Source: Novosphingobium piscinae
GTDB taxonomy: Bacteria > Pseudomonadota > Alphaproteobacteria > Sphingomonadales > Sphingomonadaceae
DNA length: 64,000 nucleotides
NCBI RefSeq assembly: GCF_014230355.1
Contig: NZ_JACLAX010000007.1
Location: 124,001 to 188,000, forward strand
Reading direction: 5' to 3'
Position numbers and translations under genes: made by a program. The notes beneath the pieces were generated by a model, which had not been told where the DNA came from, did no database searches, and saw only the letters and a list, made by a program, of their open reading frames with translations. Positions 32,580 to 41,920 of the stretch are shown piece by piece. Position 1 is the first letter of the stretch. Each line of letters opens with the position of its first letter.

Positions 32580-32717
32580 AATGGGGCCGATGGGCAGAAT
32601 GGCCCACCGCGTGCTTCATCGGGCAGGATCGCCGCCCGCGGCTTTTCGCCTGTCGGGTTTGGCCCTATGCGGCAGGGAACGGTCCGCGCGGGTCGGTAGG
32701 TACGGAGAGGAACCAGC

Positions 32718-34292
32718 GTGACGCATGACGTGATCGTGATCGGCTCGGGCGCCGCGGGGCTCACCGCCGCGCTGGCTCTGGCCGAACGGCTGAAGGTGCT
32801 GGTGATCGCCAAGGGCACGCTGACCAGCGGCTCGACCGCCTGGGCGCAGGGCGGGATCGCCGCGGTGCTCGATGCTGGCGACACCTTCGAGAATCATGTG
32901 CGCGACACGATGATCGCCGGAGCAGGGCTCAACCGCCGCGAGACCGTCGAGTTCGTGATCGAGCGCGCGCCCCACGCGATCGACCGGCTGATCGAGCTGG
33001 GCGTGCCGTTCAACACCGATGGCAATACCCTGCACCTGACCCGCGAGGGCGGCCATTCGCACCGCCGCATCGTCCATGTCGACGATGCCACCGGCTGGGC
33101 GGTCCAGGCCGCGCTGCTCAAGGCCGCGGAGGCCAATCCCAACATCACCCTGCTGCCCGGCCAGGCCTGCATCGACCTGATCACCGGCCGCCACGAGGAG
33201 CGCTACTCCGGATCGGGGCGGGTCTGGGGAGTCTATGCGCTCGACGAGGCAAGCGGCAAGGTCGAGGCCCACACCGCCCGTGCCACCGTGCTGGCCACTG
33301 GCGGGGCGGGCCGGGTCTACCAGTTCTCGACCGCGCCGCGCGGCGCTACCGGCGATGGCATCGCCATGGCCTGGCGTGCCGGGGCGCGGGTCGGCAACAT
33401 GGAGATGATGCAGTTTCACCCGACCTGCCTCTACAATCTCGAGGTCAAGAACTTGCTGATCACCGAGGCGGTGCGCGGCGAGGGCGGGCGGCTGATCAAC
33501 CCGCGCACCGGCAAGCGCTTCATGGCCTTCTACGACGAGCGGCTGGAGCTGGCTCCGCGTGACATCGTGGCGCGGGCGATCGACAGCGAGATCAAGAAGT
33601 TCGGGCTCGACTTCGTCCACCTCGACATCAGCCACATGCCGCCGGACTTCGTGCGCGGGCACTTCCCCACGATCCACGACAAGCTGCTGGGCCTCGGCAT
33701 CGACATGACCACCCAGCCGATCCCGGTGGTCCCGGCGCAGCACTACACCTGCGGCGGGGTGATGATCGACCTCGATGGGCGGACCGATCTGCCCGGGCTC
33801 TATGCCGCCGGCGAATGCACCGAGAGCGGGCTCCATGGCGCGAACCGCCTGGCATCCAACTCGCTGCTCGAATGCTTCGTGTTCGGCGAGGCGGCGGCGC
33901 GCCACATCCTGGCCCATTGGGACCGCTTCGACGCCCCGCCGCCGGTGCGCGGCTGGGATGAGAGCCGCGTGACCAACTCCGACGAGGAGGTGGTGATCAA
34001 GCAGAACTGGACCGAGATCCGCCGCTTCATGTGGAACTACGTGGGGATCGTGCGGACCACCCGGCGGCTGGAGCGGGCCCAGCACCGCATCCGTCTGCTG
34101 TCGGGCGAGATCGACGACTATTACGGCCACTTCCGCGTCACCACCGACCTGATCGAGCTGCGCAATCTCTTGCAGAGCGCCGATCTGATCGTCCGTTCGG
34201 CGCTGCGCCGGCTGGAAAGCCGCGGGCTGCACTACACGCTCGACCATCCCGAGACCCTGCCCGAGGCCCACGATACCGTGCTGGTGCCCTAG
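32718..34292 (+). CDS. nadB: L-aspartate oxidase
   Basis: The 524-residue flavoprotein starts with the FAD dinucleotide motif VIGSGAAGLTAALALAE and continues with SGSTAWAQGGIAAVL. It also has MMQFHPTCLYN, RDIVARAIDSEI, QHYTCGGVMIDLDG and ECTESGLHGANRLASNSLLE, the full pattern of NadB. It oxidises L-aspartate to iminoaspartate, the first step of NAD synthesis. GAGAGGAACC precedes the start. No nadA or nadC is adjacent. The length is normal. Confidence 0.96.
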   Translation: MTHDVIVIGSGAAGLTAALALAERLKVLVIAKGTLTSGSTAWAQGGIAAVLDAGDTFENHVRDTMIAGAGLNRRETVEFVIERAPHAIDRLIELGVPFNTDGNTLHLTREGGHSHRRIVHVDDATGWAVQAALLKAAEANPNITLLPGQACIDLITGRHEERYSGSGRVWGVYALDEASGKVEAHTARATVLATGGAGRVYQFSTAPRGATGDGIAMAWRAGARVGNMEMMQFHPTCLYNLEVKNLLITEAVRGEGGRLINPRTGKRFMAFYDERLELAPRDIVARAIDSEIKKFGLDFVHLDISHMPPDFVRGHFPTIHDKLLGLGIDMTTQPIPVVPAQHYTCGGVMIDLDGRTDLPGLYAAGECTESGLHGANRLASNSLLECFVFGEAAARHILAHWDRFDAPPPVRGWDESRVTNSDEEVVIKQNWTEIRRFMWNYVGIVRTTRRLERAQHRIRLLSGEIDDYYGHFRVTTDLIELRNLLQSADLIVRSALRRLESRGLHYTLDHPETLPEAHDTVLVP

Positions 34293-34300
34293 GGCCGCGC

Positions 34301-35050
34301 TCAGACCGGCGGGATCTTCAGTTCGGTGAGCTTGGTCTCGATCTCGCGCCAGACCCGCTCGAGCGCCCGCGCCGCCGCGGAATAGGGGGCGAAGACCCCC
34401 ACCGGCATGCGGCGGAAGGCCATCTGCTCGATCGGACTGGCCGCCGGGATCACCGCCAGCCCGGCCATCGGCCCCTCGCGCGCCTCGCGGTGCGCGCGGC
34501 GGCGGCTGTCGAACATCGAGACCAGCGGCAGCACCGGGGGATGGCGCCGGTCACGCCGGGCGAACTCGGCGCGCAGCTGCTCGAGCGCGCGGGCGCCGAG
34601 CGGGGAGGGCGGCAGCGGCACGATCACCAGATCGGCGGCGGCGAAGATCTGCTCGGACAGTTCGTTGAGCATCGGCGGGCAATCCAGCACGATCCGCGCA
34701 TAGTCGCGGCGCAGGTCGCGGGTCAGCCAGCCGAGCCGGTTGCGCTGGCCGAGCCGCGCCAGCTGGAGCGGCAGCTGGCGCAGGCTGGGATCGGCCTGGA
34801 GCTGGTCGAGCCCGGTATAGCGGGTCGAGGCGACCAGCCGGCGGGCATTGCCCTCGCGCTGGAACAGCGAGGCGGCGCGCGGCTGGGCGCTGGGTTCGCA
34901 GCCGAGCAGGAAGCCCGCGCCGCCCTGCACGTCAAGATCCCACAGCAGCGTGCGCGTGCCGCCCCGCACCGCGCAGCGCCAGGCGAGATCGACCGCAATC
35001 GTGGTTTTCCCAACCCCGCCCTTGGGGCTGTACACGGCAATGATGGCCAT
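34301..35050 (-). CDS. ParA-family ATPase
   Basis: The 249-residue protein begins IIAVYSPKGGVGKTT (deviant Walker A). It continues with LLWDLDVQGGAGFLL (A' motif) and IVLDCPPML (Walker B), as in ParA/Soj and MinD-like partition ATPases. No parB-like gene or parS site is visible nearby, so it is an orphan that could position a cellular cargo or act in polysaccharide regulation. The start at 35050 was chosen because homology begins there; 29 extra in-frame residues upstream look non-coding. It converges with nadB. Confidence 0.9.
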   Translation of the reverse strand: MAIIAVYSPKGGVGKTTIAVDLAWRCAVRGGTRTLLWDLDVQGGAGFLLGCEPSAQPRAASLFQREGNARRLVASTRYTGLDQLQADPSLRQLPLQLARLGQRNRLGWLTRDLRRDYARIVLDCPPMLNELSEQIFAAADLVIVPLPPSPLGARALEQLRAEFARRDRRHPPVLPLVSMFDSRRRAHREAREGPMAGLAVIPAASPIEQMAFRRMPVGVFAPYSAAARALERVWREIETKLTELKIPPV

Positions 35051-35204
35051 TTCTGTTCTGCCCGCGACCCGGCAATGTCTGGTCGGCGCCCCGGTTTGGG
35101 CATGTCCCAGCGGGCAGGATGTTGCAAACGAATTCACCCGGCGCCCCGCGGGCCTGAACCAAGGGGCGGGGCGGGGTGGATGAGGGGCGCGCGCGGGACC
35201 GGGG

Positions 35205-35456
35205 CTAGAGCAGGGTGCGGCCGATGAAGATCAGCGCCATGGCCCCCACCACCGAGGCGAGGCAGCCCGCGCGGTTGACCCCGTCGCGATAGGCGCCGCC
35301 CGAGGCCCAGACGCCGACCGCGCTGGCCAGCAGCGATCCGCCGATCCCGAGCAGGACGGTCATGATCCAGCCCATCGGCACGGCGCCGGGATAGAAGAAG
35401 CGGGCCAGCCACCCGACGATGAGGCCGGTGAATACGGCGCCGATGACGTTGAACAT
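35205..35456 (-). CDS. GlsB/YeaQ/YmgE-type stress membrane protein
   Basis: The 83-residue protein is almost entirely hydrophobic with three predicted membrane helices. It has the family pattern GLIVGWLARFFYPG near the N-terminus and a Gly-rich GIGGSLLAS. Members are induced by general stress and have no known biochemical activity. A GTGTA-A-TACAC palindrome lies about 25 bases upstream of the start and may belong to its promoter. Confidence 0.88.
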   Translation of the reverse strand: MFNVIGAVFTGLIVGWLARFFYPGAVPMGWIMTVLLGIGGSLLASAVGVWASGGAYRDGVNRAGCLASVVGAMALIFIGRTLL

Positions 35457-35992
35457 GCTGTGCGGCTCCCACTGTATCGCTTGTGTAATACACTGCTTCG
35501 CGCGCCGTGCAACGCCGCTCCGGCAACTTTCTTGCCGGGCGCGATTCTATCCTTAGTCAACCGCCTGCTCCCCCTGTCCCCGGGCAAAAATTTTTTCACA
35601 GATTCACTTTGACTCTTGCGCCCCGCGCGACCCCCCGGATTGCCGCGCGTCGCGGCCTGCGGCGGGGGCCGGCGCGGGCTCGGTCCGGCCCAGATCGGTG
35701 GCGATCACGCTGCTCCCCCCCTTGCGCCCGGTGAGCGTTCGGGCACTATCTATTGTGTCTGGTGGTCGGTACTGCCTCTACCCCTAGTTCCTCACGCGGT
35801 GGGATCCCGCAGAGGCAGGTGGAGGCGCGGTGCCACCCAGGTGCAAGCACGAAGGCCTTGTCAGTCGAATTGGAGGAGATGTATTCTCCTTTTGTTCCGG
35901 GGAAGGCTGAGTCGGGCAGGGTTTCTGTCCGGTGGGCTTGGCGCCTGTGGCCGGACGGGTTGGGGCATCCTTTTGAGCGTGGGGCAGCAAGC
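35457..35992. other. Long leader region upstream of nrdA
   Basis: This 536-base gap contains a GTGTAATACAC palindrome next to the GlsB gene and a candidate pair of NrdR boxes (35743-35790). After these comes about 200 bases that are open in the nrdA frame but look unlike protein (Pro/Ser/Arg-rich, no homology). It is probably a long untranslated leader. I looked for a cobalamin riboswitch and did not find its conserved core. Confidence 0.5.
35743..35790. promoter_or_regulatory. Candidate tandem NrdR boxes upstream of nrdA
   Basis: GCACTATCTATTGTGT (35743-35758) agrees with the NrdR consensus ACACTATATATAGTGT at 13 of 16 positions. A weaker CTA....TAG-type element starts 32 bases later (35775-35790), about three helical turns away, the usual spacing for NrdR box pairs. 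NrdR represses ribonucleotide reductase genes when dATP is high. Confidence 0.5.
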
Positions 35993-38029
35993 GTGGATTT
36001 CAGGAACGACGACAAGGCGGCGGACGTTGGTCTGGCGGACGGCGGGCTCTTCCCCGCCGGTGAGCCGGTCGCGGCAATGGAGACGGGCGTCAGCCCGGCA
36101 ATCAGCATGACCGAAAAAACCGATACGGGCAGCGCCGAACTGGTCGCCAAGCTGGGCGCCGACGCGCTCGCCGGGGCCGTGGCGGGCCTGGCCAAGACCG
36201 CCGCCAAGGTGGACGATTCCAAGTCGGTCCAGCCGCGCCGCTTCACCATCGCCACCGATCCGGCGCGCGATGCCCTGCTGACCGACTTCGGCAAGGATAC
36301 GCTCGACGATCGCTATCTGCTCCCGGGCGAGACCTACCAGGACCTCTTCGCCCGTGTCGCCGATGCCTATGCCGACGATCAGGACCACGCCCAGCGGCTC
36401 TACGACTACATCTCGAAGCTGTGGTTCATGCCGGCCACCCCGGTCCTGTCGAACGGTGGCACCGGCCGCGGCCTGCCGATCTCGTGCTATCTCAACTCGG
36501 TCTCGGACAGCCTCGAGGGCATCGTCCAGACCTGGAACGAGAACGTCTGGCTGGCCAGCCGCGGCGGCGGCATCGGCACCTACTGGGGCCAGGTCCGCGG
36601 CATCGGCGAGCCGGTCGGGCTCAACGGCAAGACCAGCGGAATCATTCCCTTCGTCCGCGTGATGGACAGCCTCACCCTAGCGATTTCGCAGGGCTCGCTG
36701 CGGCGCGGCTCGGCGGCCTGCTACCTCGATGTCTCGCACCCGGAGATCGAGGAGTTCCTCGAAATCCGCAAGCCGTCGGGCGATTTCAACCGCAAGGCGC
36801 TGAACCTCCACCACGGCGTGCTGCTGACCGACGAGTTCATGCAGGCCGTGCGCGACGGGGCCGAATTCCACCTGCGCTCGCCCAAGGACGGCACGGTGCG
36901 CGGCACGGTCGATGCGCGCTCGCTGTTCCAGAAGCTGGTCGAGACGCGCCTCGCCACCGGCGAGCCCTACATCGTCTTCTCCGACACGGTGAACCGGATG
37001 ATGCCCAAGCATCACCGCGATCTGGGGCTGAAGGTCTCGACCTCGAACCTGTGCTCGGAGATCACCCTCCCCACCGGGCGCGACCACCTCGGCAATGATC
37101 GCACCGCGGTGTGCTGCCTGTCCTCGCTCAACCTCGAAACCTGGGACGAGTGGCACAAGGACGACCGCTTCATCGAGGACGTGCTGCGCTTCCTCGACAA
37201 CGTCCTGCAGGACTACATCGACCGCGCGCCCGACGAGATGGACCGCGCCAAGTATTCGGCCATGCGCGAGCGCTCGGTCGGGATGGGCGTGATGGGCTTC
37301 CACTCGTTTCTCCAGCAGAAGAGCATCGCCTTCGAGAGCGCCCTGGCCAAGGCCTGGAACCTCAAGATGTTCAAGCACATCGCCGCCAAGGCCGATGAGG
37401 CCAGCCTGCTGCTGGCGCAGGAACGGGGCGCCTGTCCCGATGCCGCCGACATGGGCGTGATGCAGCGCTTCAGCTGCAAGATGGCGATCGCGCCGACCGC
37501 CTCGATCAGCATTATCTGCGGCGGCACCTCGGCCTGCATCGAGCCGATCCCGGCCAACATCTACACCCACAAGACCCTGTCGGGCAGCTTCGTGGTCGAG
37601 AATCCCTATCTCAAGAAGCTGTTCCAGGCGAAGTCGAAGGATTCGACCAACGTGTGGAACTCGATCCTCGAGCACGGCGGTTCGGTGCAGCACCTCGACT
37701 TCCTCAGCCCCGAGGAAAAGGCGGTCTACAAGACCAGCTTCGAGATCGACCAGCGCTGGCTGCTCGAGTTCGCGGCCGATCGCACCCCCTACATCGACCA
37801 GGCCCAGTCGCTGAACCTCTACATCCCGGCCGACGTCGACAAGTGGGACCTGATGATGCTGCACTTCCAGGCCTGGGAGAAGGGGATCAAGAGCCTCTAC
37901 TACCTGCGCTCGAAGTCGGTGCAGCGCGCCGGGTTCGCCGGCGGAGTCGAGGCCGACAACACCGCCGAGGCCCCGAAGATCGAGCTCGCCACCCAGACCG
38001 ACTACGAGGAATGCCTCGCCTGCCAGTGA
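35993..38029 (+). CDS. nrdA: Ribonucleoside-diphosphate reductase alpha subunit, class I
   Basis: The 678-residue protein has the class I large-subunit landmarks. These are PISCYLNSVSDSLEGI (first redox Cys), SNLCSEITLP (thiyl-radical Cys), the substrate-binding MAIAPTASISIICGGTSACIEP and the C-terminal redox pair ECLACQ. With NrdB it makes deoxyribonucleotides from ribonucleoside diphosphates. The N-terminus is uncertain: GTG 35993 (DFRNDDKAAD follows) is my choice, but ATG 36079 and ATG 36109 are possible and none has a strong ribosome site. Confidence 0.93.
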   Translation: MDFRNDDKAADVGLADGGLFPAGEPVAAMETGVSPAISMTEKTDTGSAELVAKLGADALAGAVAGLAKTAAKVDDSKSVQPRRFTIATDPARDALLTDFGKDTLDDRYLLPGETYQDLFARVADAYADDQDHAQRLYDYISKLWFMPATPVLSNGGTGRGLPISCYLNSVSDSLEGIVQTWNENVWLASRGGGIGTYWGQVRGIGEPVGLNGKTSGIIPFVRVMDSLTLAISQGSLRRGSAACYLDVSHPEIEEFLEIRKPSGDFNRKALNLHHGVLLTDEFMQAVRDGAEFHLRSPKDGTVRGTVDARSLFQKLVETRLATGEPYIVFSDTVNRMMPKHHRDLGLKVSTSNLCSEITLPTGRDHLGNDRTAVCCLSSLNLETWDEWHKDDRFIEDVLRFLDNVLQDYIDRAPDEMDRAKYSAMRERSVGMGVMGFHSFLQQKSIAFESALAKAWNLKMFKHIAAKADEASLLLAQERGACPDAADMGVMQRFSCKMAIAPTASISIICGGTSACIEPIPANIYTHKTLSGSFVVENPYLKKLFQAKSKDSTNVWNSILEHGGSVQHLDFLSPEEKAVYKTSFEIDQRWLLEFAADRTPYIDQAQSLNLYIPADVDKWDLMMLHFQAWEKGIKSLYYLRSKSVQRAGFAGGVEADNTAEAPKIELATQTDYEECLACQ

Positions 38030-38121
38030 TGTGGGCGTACATTCCGCGACACTTGGCGACTTGCCCCTCCCCGGGAGGGCTGCGCAAAGGGCCGTAGTTC
38101 GTGTTGATGGAGGTGAATTTC

Positions 38122-38499
38122 ATGCGCAAGTGGCATCGCTGGCTGGTCGTGTTCTTCGGGGCGTTCCTGCTGTGGATTTCGATCACCGGCCTGCTCAGCC
38201 AGGTCGTGCCGTGGTTCCTGCCCAAGCCCGACCGGGCGGCGGCGGCGGCCCAGGTGCCGGCGGGTTTCGTCTGCCCCGAGACCATGAACTGCCGCCCCAA
38301 GCCGCCGAAGGGCGGCAGCATCATCGGCACCTTGCATCACCTCCATTCGGGTGAGAGCTTCGGCCCGGTCGGCGTGGCTATCGCCACCCTGTCGGGCCTC
38401 GCCATGGTGTTCTTCACGATCTCTGGCATCTGGATGTACGTGCAGATGTGGGCCAACCGCCGCGACCGCAAGCTGCGGCCCGGCCTGTTCTGGAAGTGA
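38122..38499 (+). CDS. PepSY-type membrane protein between nrdA and nrdB
   Basis: The 125-residue protein has two membrane helices (about residues 5-25 and 78-100) around a short periplasmic loop. The WHRWL start and LHSGESFGP-VG-x-SGLAMVFFTISGIWMY ending are typical of PepSY-associated TM proteins. The ATG at 38122 has GGAGGTGA 5 bases upstream; earlier starts lack this. It lies 92 bases after nrdA and 153 before nrdB. PepSY-TM proteins are linked to iron or redox functions and peptidase inhibition, but this one's role is unknown. Confidence 0.82.
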   Translation: MRKWHRWLVVFFGAFLLWISITGLLSQVVPWFLPKPDRAAAAAQVPAGFVCPETMNCRPKPPKGGSIIGTLHHLHSGESFGPVGVAIATLSGLAMVFFTISGIWMYVQMWANRRDRKLRPGLFWK

Positions 38500-38652
38500 C
38501 CGCGTGATCGGGACGCCGCCGGACCGGGCCCTGCGCGACCGGCGGCGTTCCGGCTGCGCCGCCCCGCCCTTTTCCCCAGCCATGCCCCTGCGGACCGCTT
38601 CGCAGGCCGCCCGCACCACCCTATATTAACCCTCCAATCCGGAGAGACCCTC

Positions 38653-39705
38653 ATGCCGCTGCTCGAAGCCCGCAAGACCTACAAGCCGTTCGAATATCCG
38701 TGGGCCTACGAGTTCTGGAAGCGCCAGCAGCAGATCCACTGGATGCCCGAGGAAGTGCCGCTCGGCGAGGACTGCCGCGACTGGGCGCAGAAGATCTCTG
38801 AAAGCGAGCGCAACCTGCTCACCCAGATCTTCCGCTTTTTCACCCAGGCCGACGTCGAGGTGCAGGACTGCTACCACGACAAGTACGGCCGCGTGTTCAA
38901 GCCGACCGAGATCAAGATGATGCTCGCCGCCTTCTCCAACATGGAGACGGTGCACATCGCGGCCTATTCGCACCTGCTCGACACCATCGGCATGCCCGAA
39001 AGCGAATATGGCATGTTCCTCGAATACGAGGAGCTGAAGGCCAAGCACGACTATCTGCACACCTTCGGGGTGGATTCGGACGAGGACATCGCCCGCACCC
39101 TCGCCATGTTCGGCGGCTTCACCGAAGGCCTGCAGCTGTTCGCCAGCTTCGCCATGCTGATGAACTTCCCGCGCTTCAACAAGATGAAGGGCATGGGCCA
39201 GATCGTCTCGTGGTCGGTGCGCGATGAAAGCCTGCACTGCGAAGGCATCACCAAGCTGTTCCACACCTTCGTCAAGGAACGCGACTGCCTGACCAAGGCG
39301 GTCAAGGAAGACATCATCGACTGCTGCCAGAAGACCGTGCGGCTCGAAGACGCCTTCATCGACCTGGCCTTCGAATCCGGCCCGGTGCCGGGGATGAGCG
39401 CCAAGGAGATCAAGCGCTACATCCGCTACATCGCCGACTGGCGCCTCGGCCAGCTCGGCCTCCAGCCGATCTACCTGATCGAGGACCACCCGCTGCCCTG
39501 GCTCACCCCGCTGCTCAACGGCGTGGAGCACGCCAACTTCTTCGAGACCCGCGCCACCGAATATTCGAAGGGCGCCACCCGCGGCAACTGGCAGGACGTG
39601 TGGAGCAACTTCGACAGCCGCCGCAAGGCCAAGGACGCCGCCAACAGCGACGCCACCAGCGACGAGATCGAGGCGGACATGTTCGGGAGCGTCGCGGCGG
39701 AGTGA
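38653..39705 (+). CDS. nrdB: Ribonucleoside-diphosphate reductase beta subunit, class I
   Basis: The 350-residue ferritin-like protein has the dimetal ligands in TQADVEVQDCYHD and MLAAFSNMETVHIAAYSHL, followed by RDESLHCEGITKLFH. It supplies the tyrosyl radical or metal oxidant for NrdA. GGAGAGACCC precedes the ATG. Its separation from nrdA by the PepSY gene and 153 bases suggests possible differential expression. Confidence 0.95.
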   Translation: MPLLEARKTYKPFEYPWAYEFWKRQQQIHWMPEEVPLGEDCRDWAQKISESERNLLTQIFRFFTQADVEVQDCYHDKYGRVFKPTEIKMMLAAFSNMETVHIAAYSHLLDTIGMPESEYGMFLEYEELKAKHDYLHTFGVDSDEDIARTLAMFGGFTEGLQLFASFAMLMNFPRFNKMKGMGQIVSWSVRDESLHCEGITKLFHTFVKERDCLTKAVKEDIIDCCQKTVRLEDAFIDLAFESGPVPGMSAKEIKRYIRYIADWRLGQLGLQPIYLIEDHPLPWLTPLLNGVEHANFFETRATEYSKGATRGNWQDVWSNFDSRRKAKDAANSDATSDEIEADMFGSVAAE

Positions 39706-39764
39706 GGTCGGCCGCGGCCTGAACCAGGGTGGCGGGGGCTTGCCCCCTGCCGCCCCGCCCTGTT

Positions 39765-39845
39765 GTCGCCCCGGCCTGGACCCGGGGTCCCGCTTCGGCC
39801 GGGAGGCGGGGAACAGCCGGGTCCCGGGTCAGGCCCGGGACGACG
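39765..39845. repeat. Intergenic inverted-repeat family, copy C
   Basis: The copy runs from GTCGCCCCGG, through a Gly/Cys-codon-like GC-rich middle, to GGTCCCGGGTCAGGCCCGGGAC. The right arm is nearly identical to that of copy F at 61211. It lies in the gap after nrdB. Confidence 0.75.
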
Positions 39846-39975
39846 TCGGGGCGTGACGGGATGACAACGCGGCGCGCGCTTCGATCGCGGCGACCCGGCG
39901 CATGAGCGTCAAACGGCCGATCAGGCTGCCTCGCCCGGCGGGGCGGCACGGGCAGGGCGCTCCGGAGGTCTCGTC

Positions 39976-40257
39976 TTGCCCGGACTGATGCTGCTGTGGC
40001 CGTGCGCGCTCAGCCTCCTCACCCTCTTCCTCTTCGCCCTCGACAAGACCCGCGCCGCCCGCCGCAGCGGCCGGCGCATCCCCGAGCGCACCCTGCTGCT
40101 GTGCGCCGCGCTGGGCGGGACACCGGGGGCCTATGCCGGGCGCTGGCTGCTGCGCCACAAGACGCGCAAGCAGCCTTTCGTCGCGCGGCTTCACCTGATC
40201 GCGGCGGGGCAGGCGGTGCTGCTGGCCGTGGCGCTGGGGCGTGGCTGGCCGGGGTGA
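39976..40257 (+). CDS. DUF1294 membrane protein
   Basis: The 93-residue protein has two to three membrane helices and the DUF1294 core FALDKTRAARRSGRRIPERTLL with ALGGTPGAYAGRWLLRHKTRK. The function is unknown; in some proteins the domain is fused to cold-shock domains. A TTG start at 39976 is preferred because GGAGG lies 7 bases upstream, while the ATG at 39988 is too far from it. It converges with the sensor kinase gene, with only 10 bases between the stops. Confidence 0.85.
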   Translation: MPGLMLLWPCALSLLTLFLFALDKTRAARRSGRRIPERTLLLCAALGGTPGAYAGRWLLRHKTRKQPFVARLHLIAAGQAVLLAVALGRGWPG

Positions 40258-40267
40258 GCGCCGCGGG

Positions 40268-41920
40268 TCAGGCCGGCGCCGGCCCCGGCCCCGGCCCAAG
40301 CTCTGGCCCAGGCTCTGGCGCGCGGCGGCGCAGCGGGAAGCGGATCGCGCAGTGCAGGCCCTCGGGGCGCAGGTCATAGTCGAGCTCGCCGGCCAGCAGC
40401 CCCTTCACCGCGGTGCGGATCAGCGAGGTGCCGAAGCCGCCTGGCGCCGATGCGGTCACCGGCGGGCCGCCGTGTTCGGTCCAGGTCAGGGTGATCCAGC
40501 CGGTCTCGCCCCCCGCTGCCCCCGTCGACCCCCCGCCCGCGATCCCGTCGTCCGCGGTCTCGTCGCCGCGCGTGGCCAGGCCGGCTTCGCCCCAGGCCCC
40601 GTCCTCGATCCCGCTGGCGTCAGGCCCGCTCTCCGGTCCGCTCTCCGGCCCACCGGCTGTCCCGCCCGCCGCCGGGTCGGCCGCGGCGGCGCGCAGCACG
40701 CAGCCGAAGGCGACGTGGCCCTGGCCGCCGCCGCGGCCCGACAGCGCTCCGTGCTTGGCCGAATTGGTCGCCAGCTCGTGCAGGATCATGCTCAGCGCCT
40801 GGGCGACATTGGGCTGGAGCCGCAAGGCGCGCGAGATCGTGTCGATCCGCACCGCCGGGCCGAACGGCGCCAGCTCCTGGCGCACCAGCTCGTCGAGCCG
40901 GACCGTCTCCCAGCGGTTCTGCGCGAGCAGCGTGTGGACCCGGCCGAGCGCCTGGATCCGCCCGGTCACCGCGGCCCTGAACTCCTCGACGCTGCCGGTC
41001 GAGCGGGTCAGCTTGAGCACCGACTGGATCACCGTCAGCAGGTTCTTGGCGCGGTGGTCGACCTCGCGGGTCAGGAGCCGCTCGCGTTCACGGGCGCGCT
41101 TGGCCGTGGTCACCTCCTCGCAGAAGATGGCGATGCCCTGGACCGCGCCGGACCTGTCGTGCACCGGGTAGAACATCTCCTGCCAGTCGCGCCGGACCCC
41201 GGGCTGGGCCGGGGTTTCGCCGCTCAGCTCGACGCCCTTGATCGCCGCGTTCTCGTCCAGCACGCGCCGCAGCATCGGTTCGGCCGAGGCACGCAGGTCG
41301 GGTACGAGGTCCCACACGCTCTTGCCGATGTGCTGCTCGATGGTGAAGCCGTTCATCTCGGCGAGCGCCGCGTTGATCCGCACGAAACGCATGTCGCGGT
41401 CGAGAAAGCCGAGCCCGATCGGGGCTTCGTTGTAGAGCGCCTCCAGCTCGCTCAGCGCTGCGCTCAGTCGGGCCTCCTCCGCCAGCAGCGCCGCGGTGCT
41501 GGCGGCCAGGGTCAGCTCGCGCTGGTGCAGCGCATCGGCCAGGGTGGCCAGCTGGGCCAGCACCTCGACCAGCAACGTGCTCACCACCAGCGACAGCACC
41601 AGCGTGACCAGCACCACCGCCCGGTCGTCCGCCACCGGGCCGGCCGCCAGGAACAGCCCGGCGCTGCCCAGGCACAGCCCGGTCGCAGCATAGCCCATCA
41701 CCCGCCCGCCCAGCAGCGCGCCGACCATGATCGCCGGATAGAACGGCAGGAACGGGGCCGGCAGATCCGTCCCCAGCGAGTGGACCAGCAAGCTGGCCAG
41801 CGCCGTCAGGACCAGCACCAGCAGCCAGCCGCGCCAAGGTTGCCGGGCCTGCCAGCGGCGCAGCGCGAACCAGCGCGAGGCGGTCGGCGACAGATCGTCC
41901 GGGCCCTGGCCGTCTTCCAT
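40268..41920 (-). CDS. HWE/HisKA_2-type sensor histidine kinase with PAS domain
   Basis: The product has about 550 residues: an N-terminal four-helix MASE-like membrane region, a short coil, and a PAS domain (EALYNEAPIGLGFLDRDMRFVRIN) with PAC. The phospho-acceptor helix follows, EVDHRAKNLLTVIQSVL, with His in the HWE-type context. The N box is ILHELATNSAKHGA and the G box is GFGTSLI. Between the N box and the WTEHGGPPV strand lies an insertion of roughly 55 residues rich in Gly, Ala, Asp and Pro with repeated GPES units. The tail (PGPELGPGPG) is similar. An AAGGGG site favours the start at 41920; 41965 is an alternative. No response regulator is adjacent. Confidence 0.85.
   Translation of the reverse strand: MEDGQGPDDLSPTASRWFALRRWQARQPWRGWLLVLVLTALASLLVHSLGTDLPAPFLPFYPAIMVGALLGGRVMGYAATGLCLGSAGLFLAAGPVADDRAVVLVTLVLSLVVSTLLVEVLAQLATLADALHQRELTLAASTAALLAEEARLSAALSELEALYNEAPIGLGFLDRDMRFVRINAALAEMNGFTIEQHIGKSVWDLVPDLRASAEPMLRRVLDENAAIKGVELSGETPAQPGVRRDWQEMFYPVHDRSGAVQGIAIFCEEVTTAKRARERERLLTREVDHRAKNLLTVIQSVLKLTRSTGSVEEFRAAVTGRIQALGRVHTLLAQNRWETVRLDELVRQELAPFGPAVRIDTISRALRLQPNVAQALSMILHELATNSAKHGALSGRGGGQGHVAFGCVLRAAAADPAAGGTAGGPESGPESGPDASGIEDGAWGEAGLATRGDETADDGIAGGGSTGAAGGETGWITLTWTEHGGPPVTASAPGGFGTSLIRTAVKGLLAGELDYDLRPEGLHCAIRFPLRRRAPEPGPELGPGPGPAPA

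Noticed and set aside
35760..35940. Cobalamin riboswitch in the nrdA leader
   Set aside because: A GTGCCACCC segment looked suggestive, but the rest of the conserved B12-box core is missing.
35753..35992. 80-residue N-terminal extension of NrdA
   Set aside because: Composition is unlike NrdA N-termini, and it begins directly at the NrdR-like box, which should be promoter DNA.
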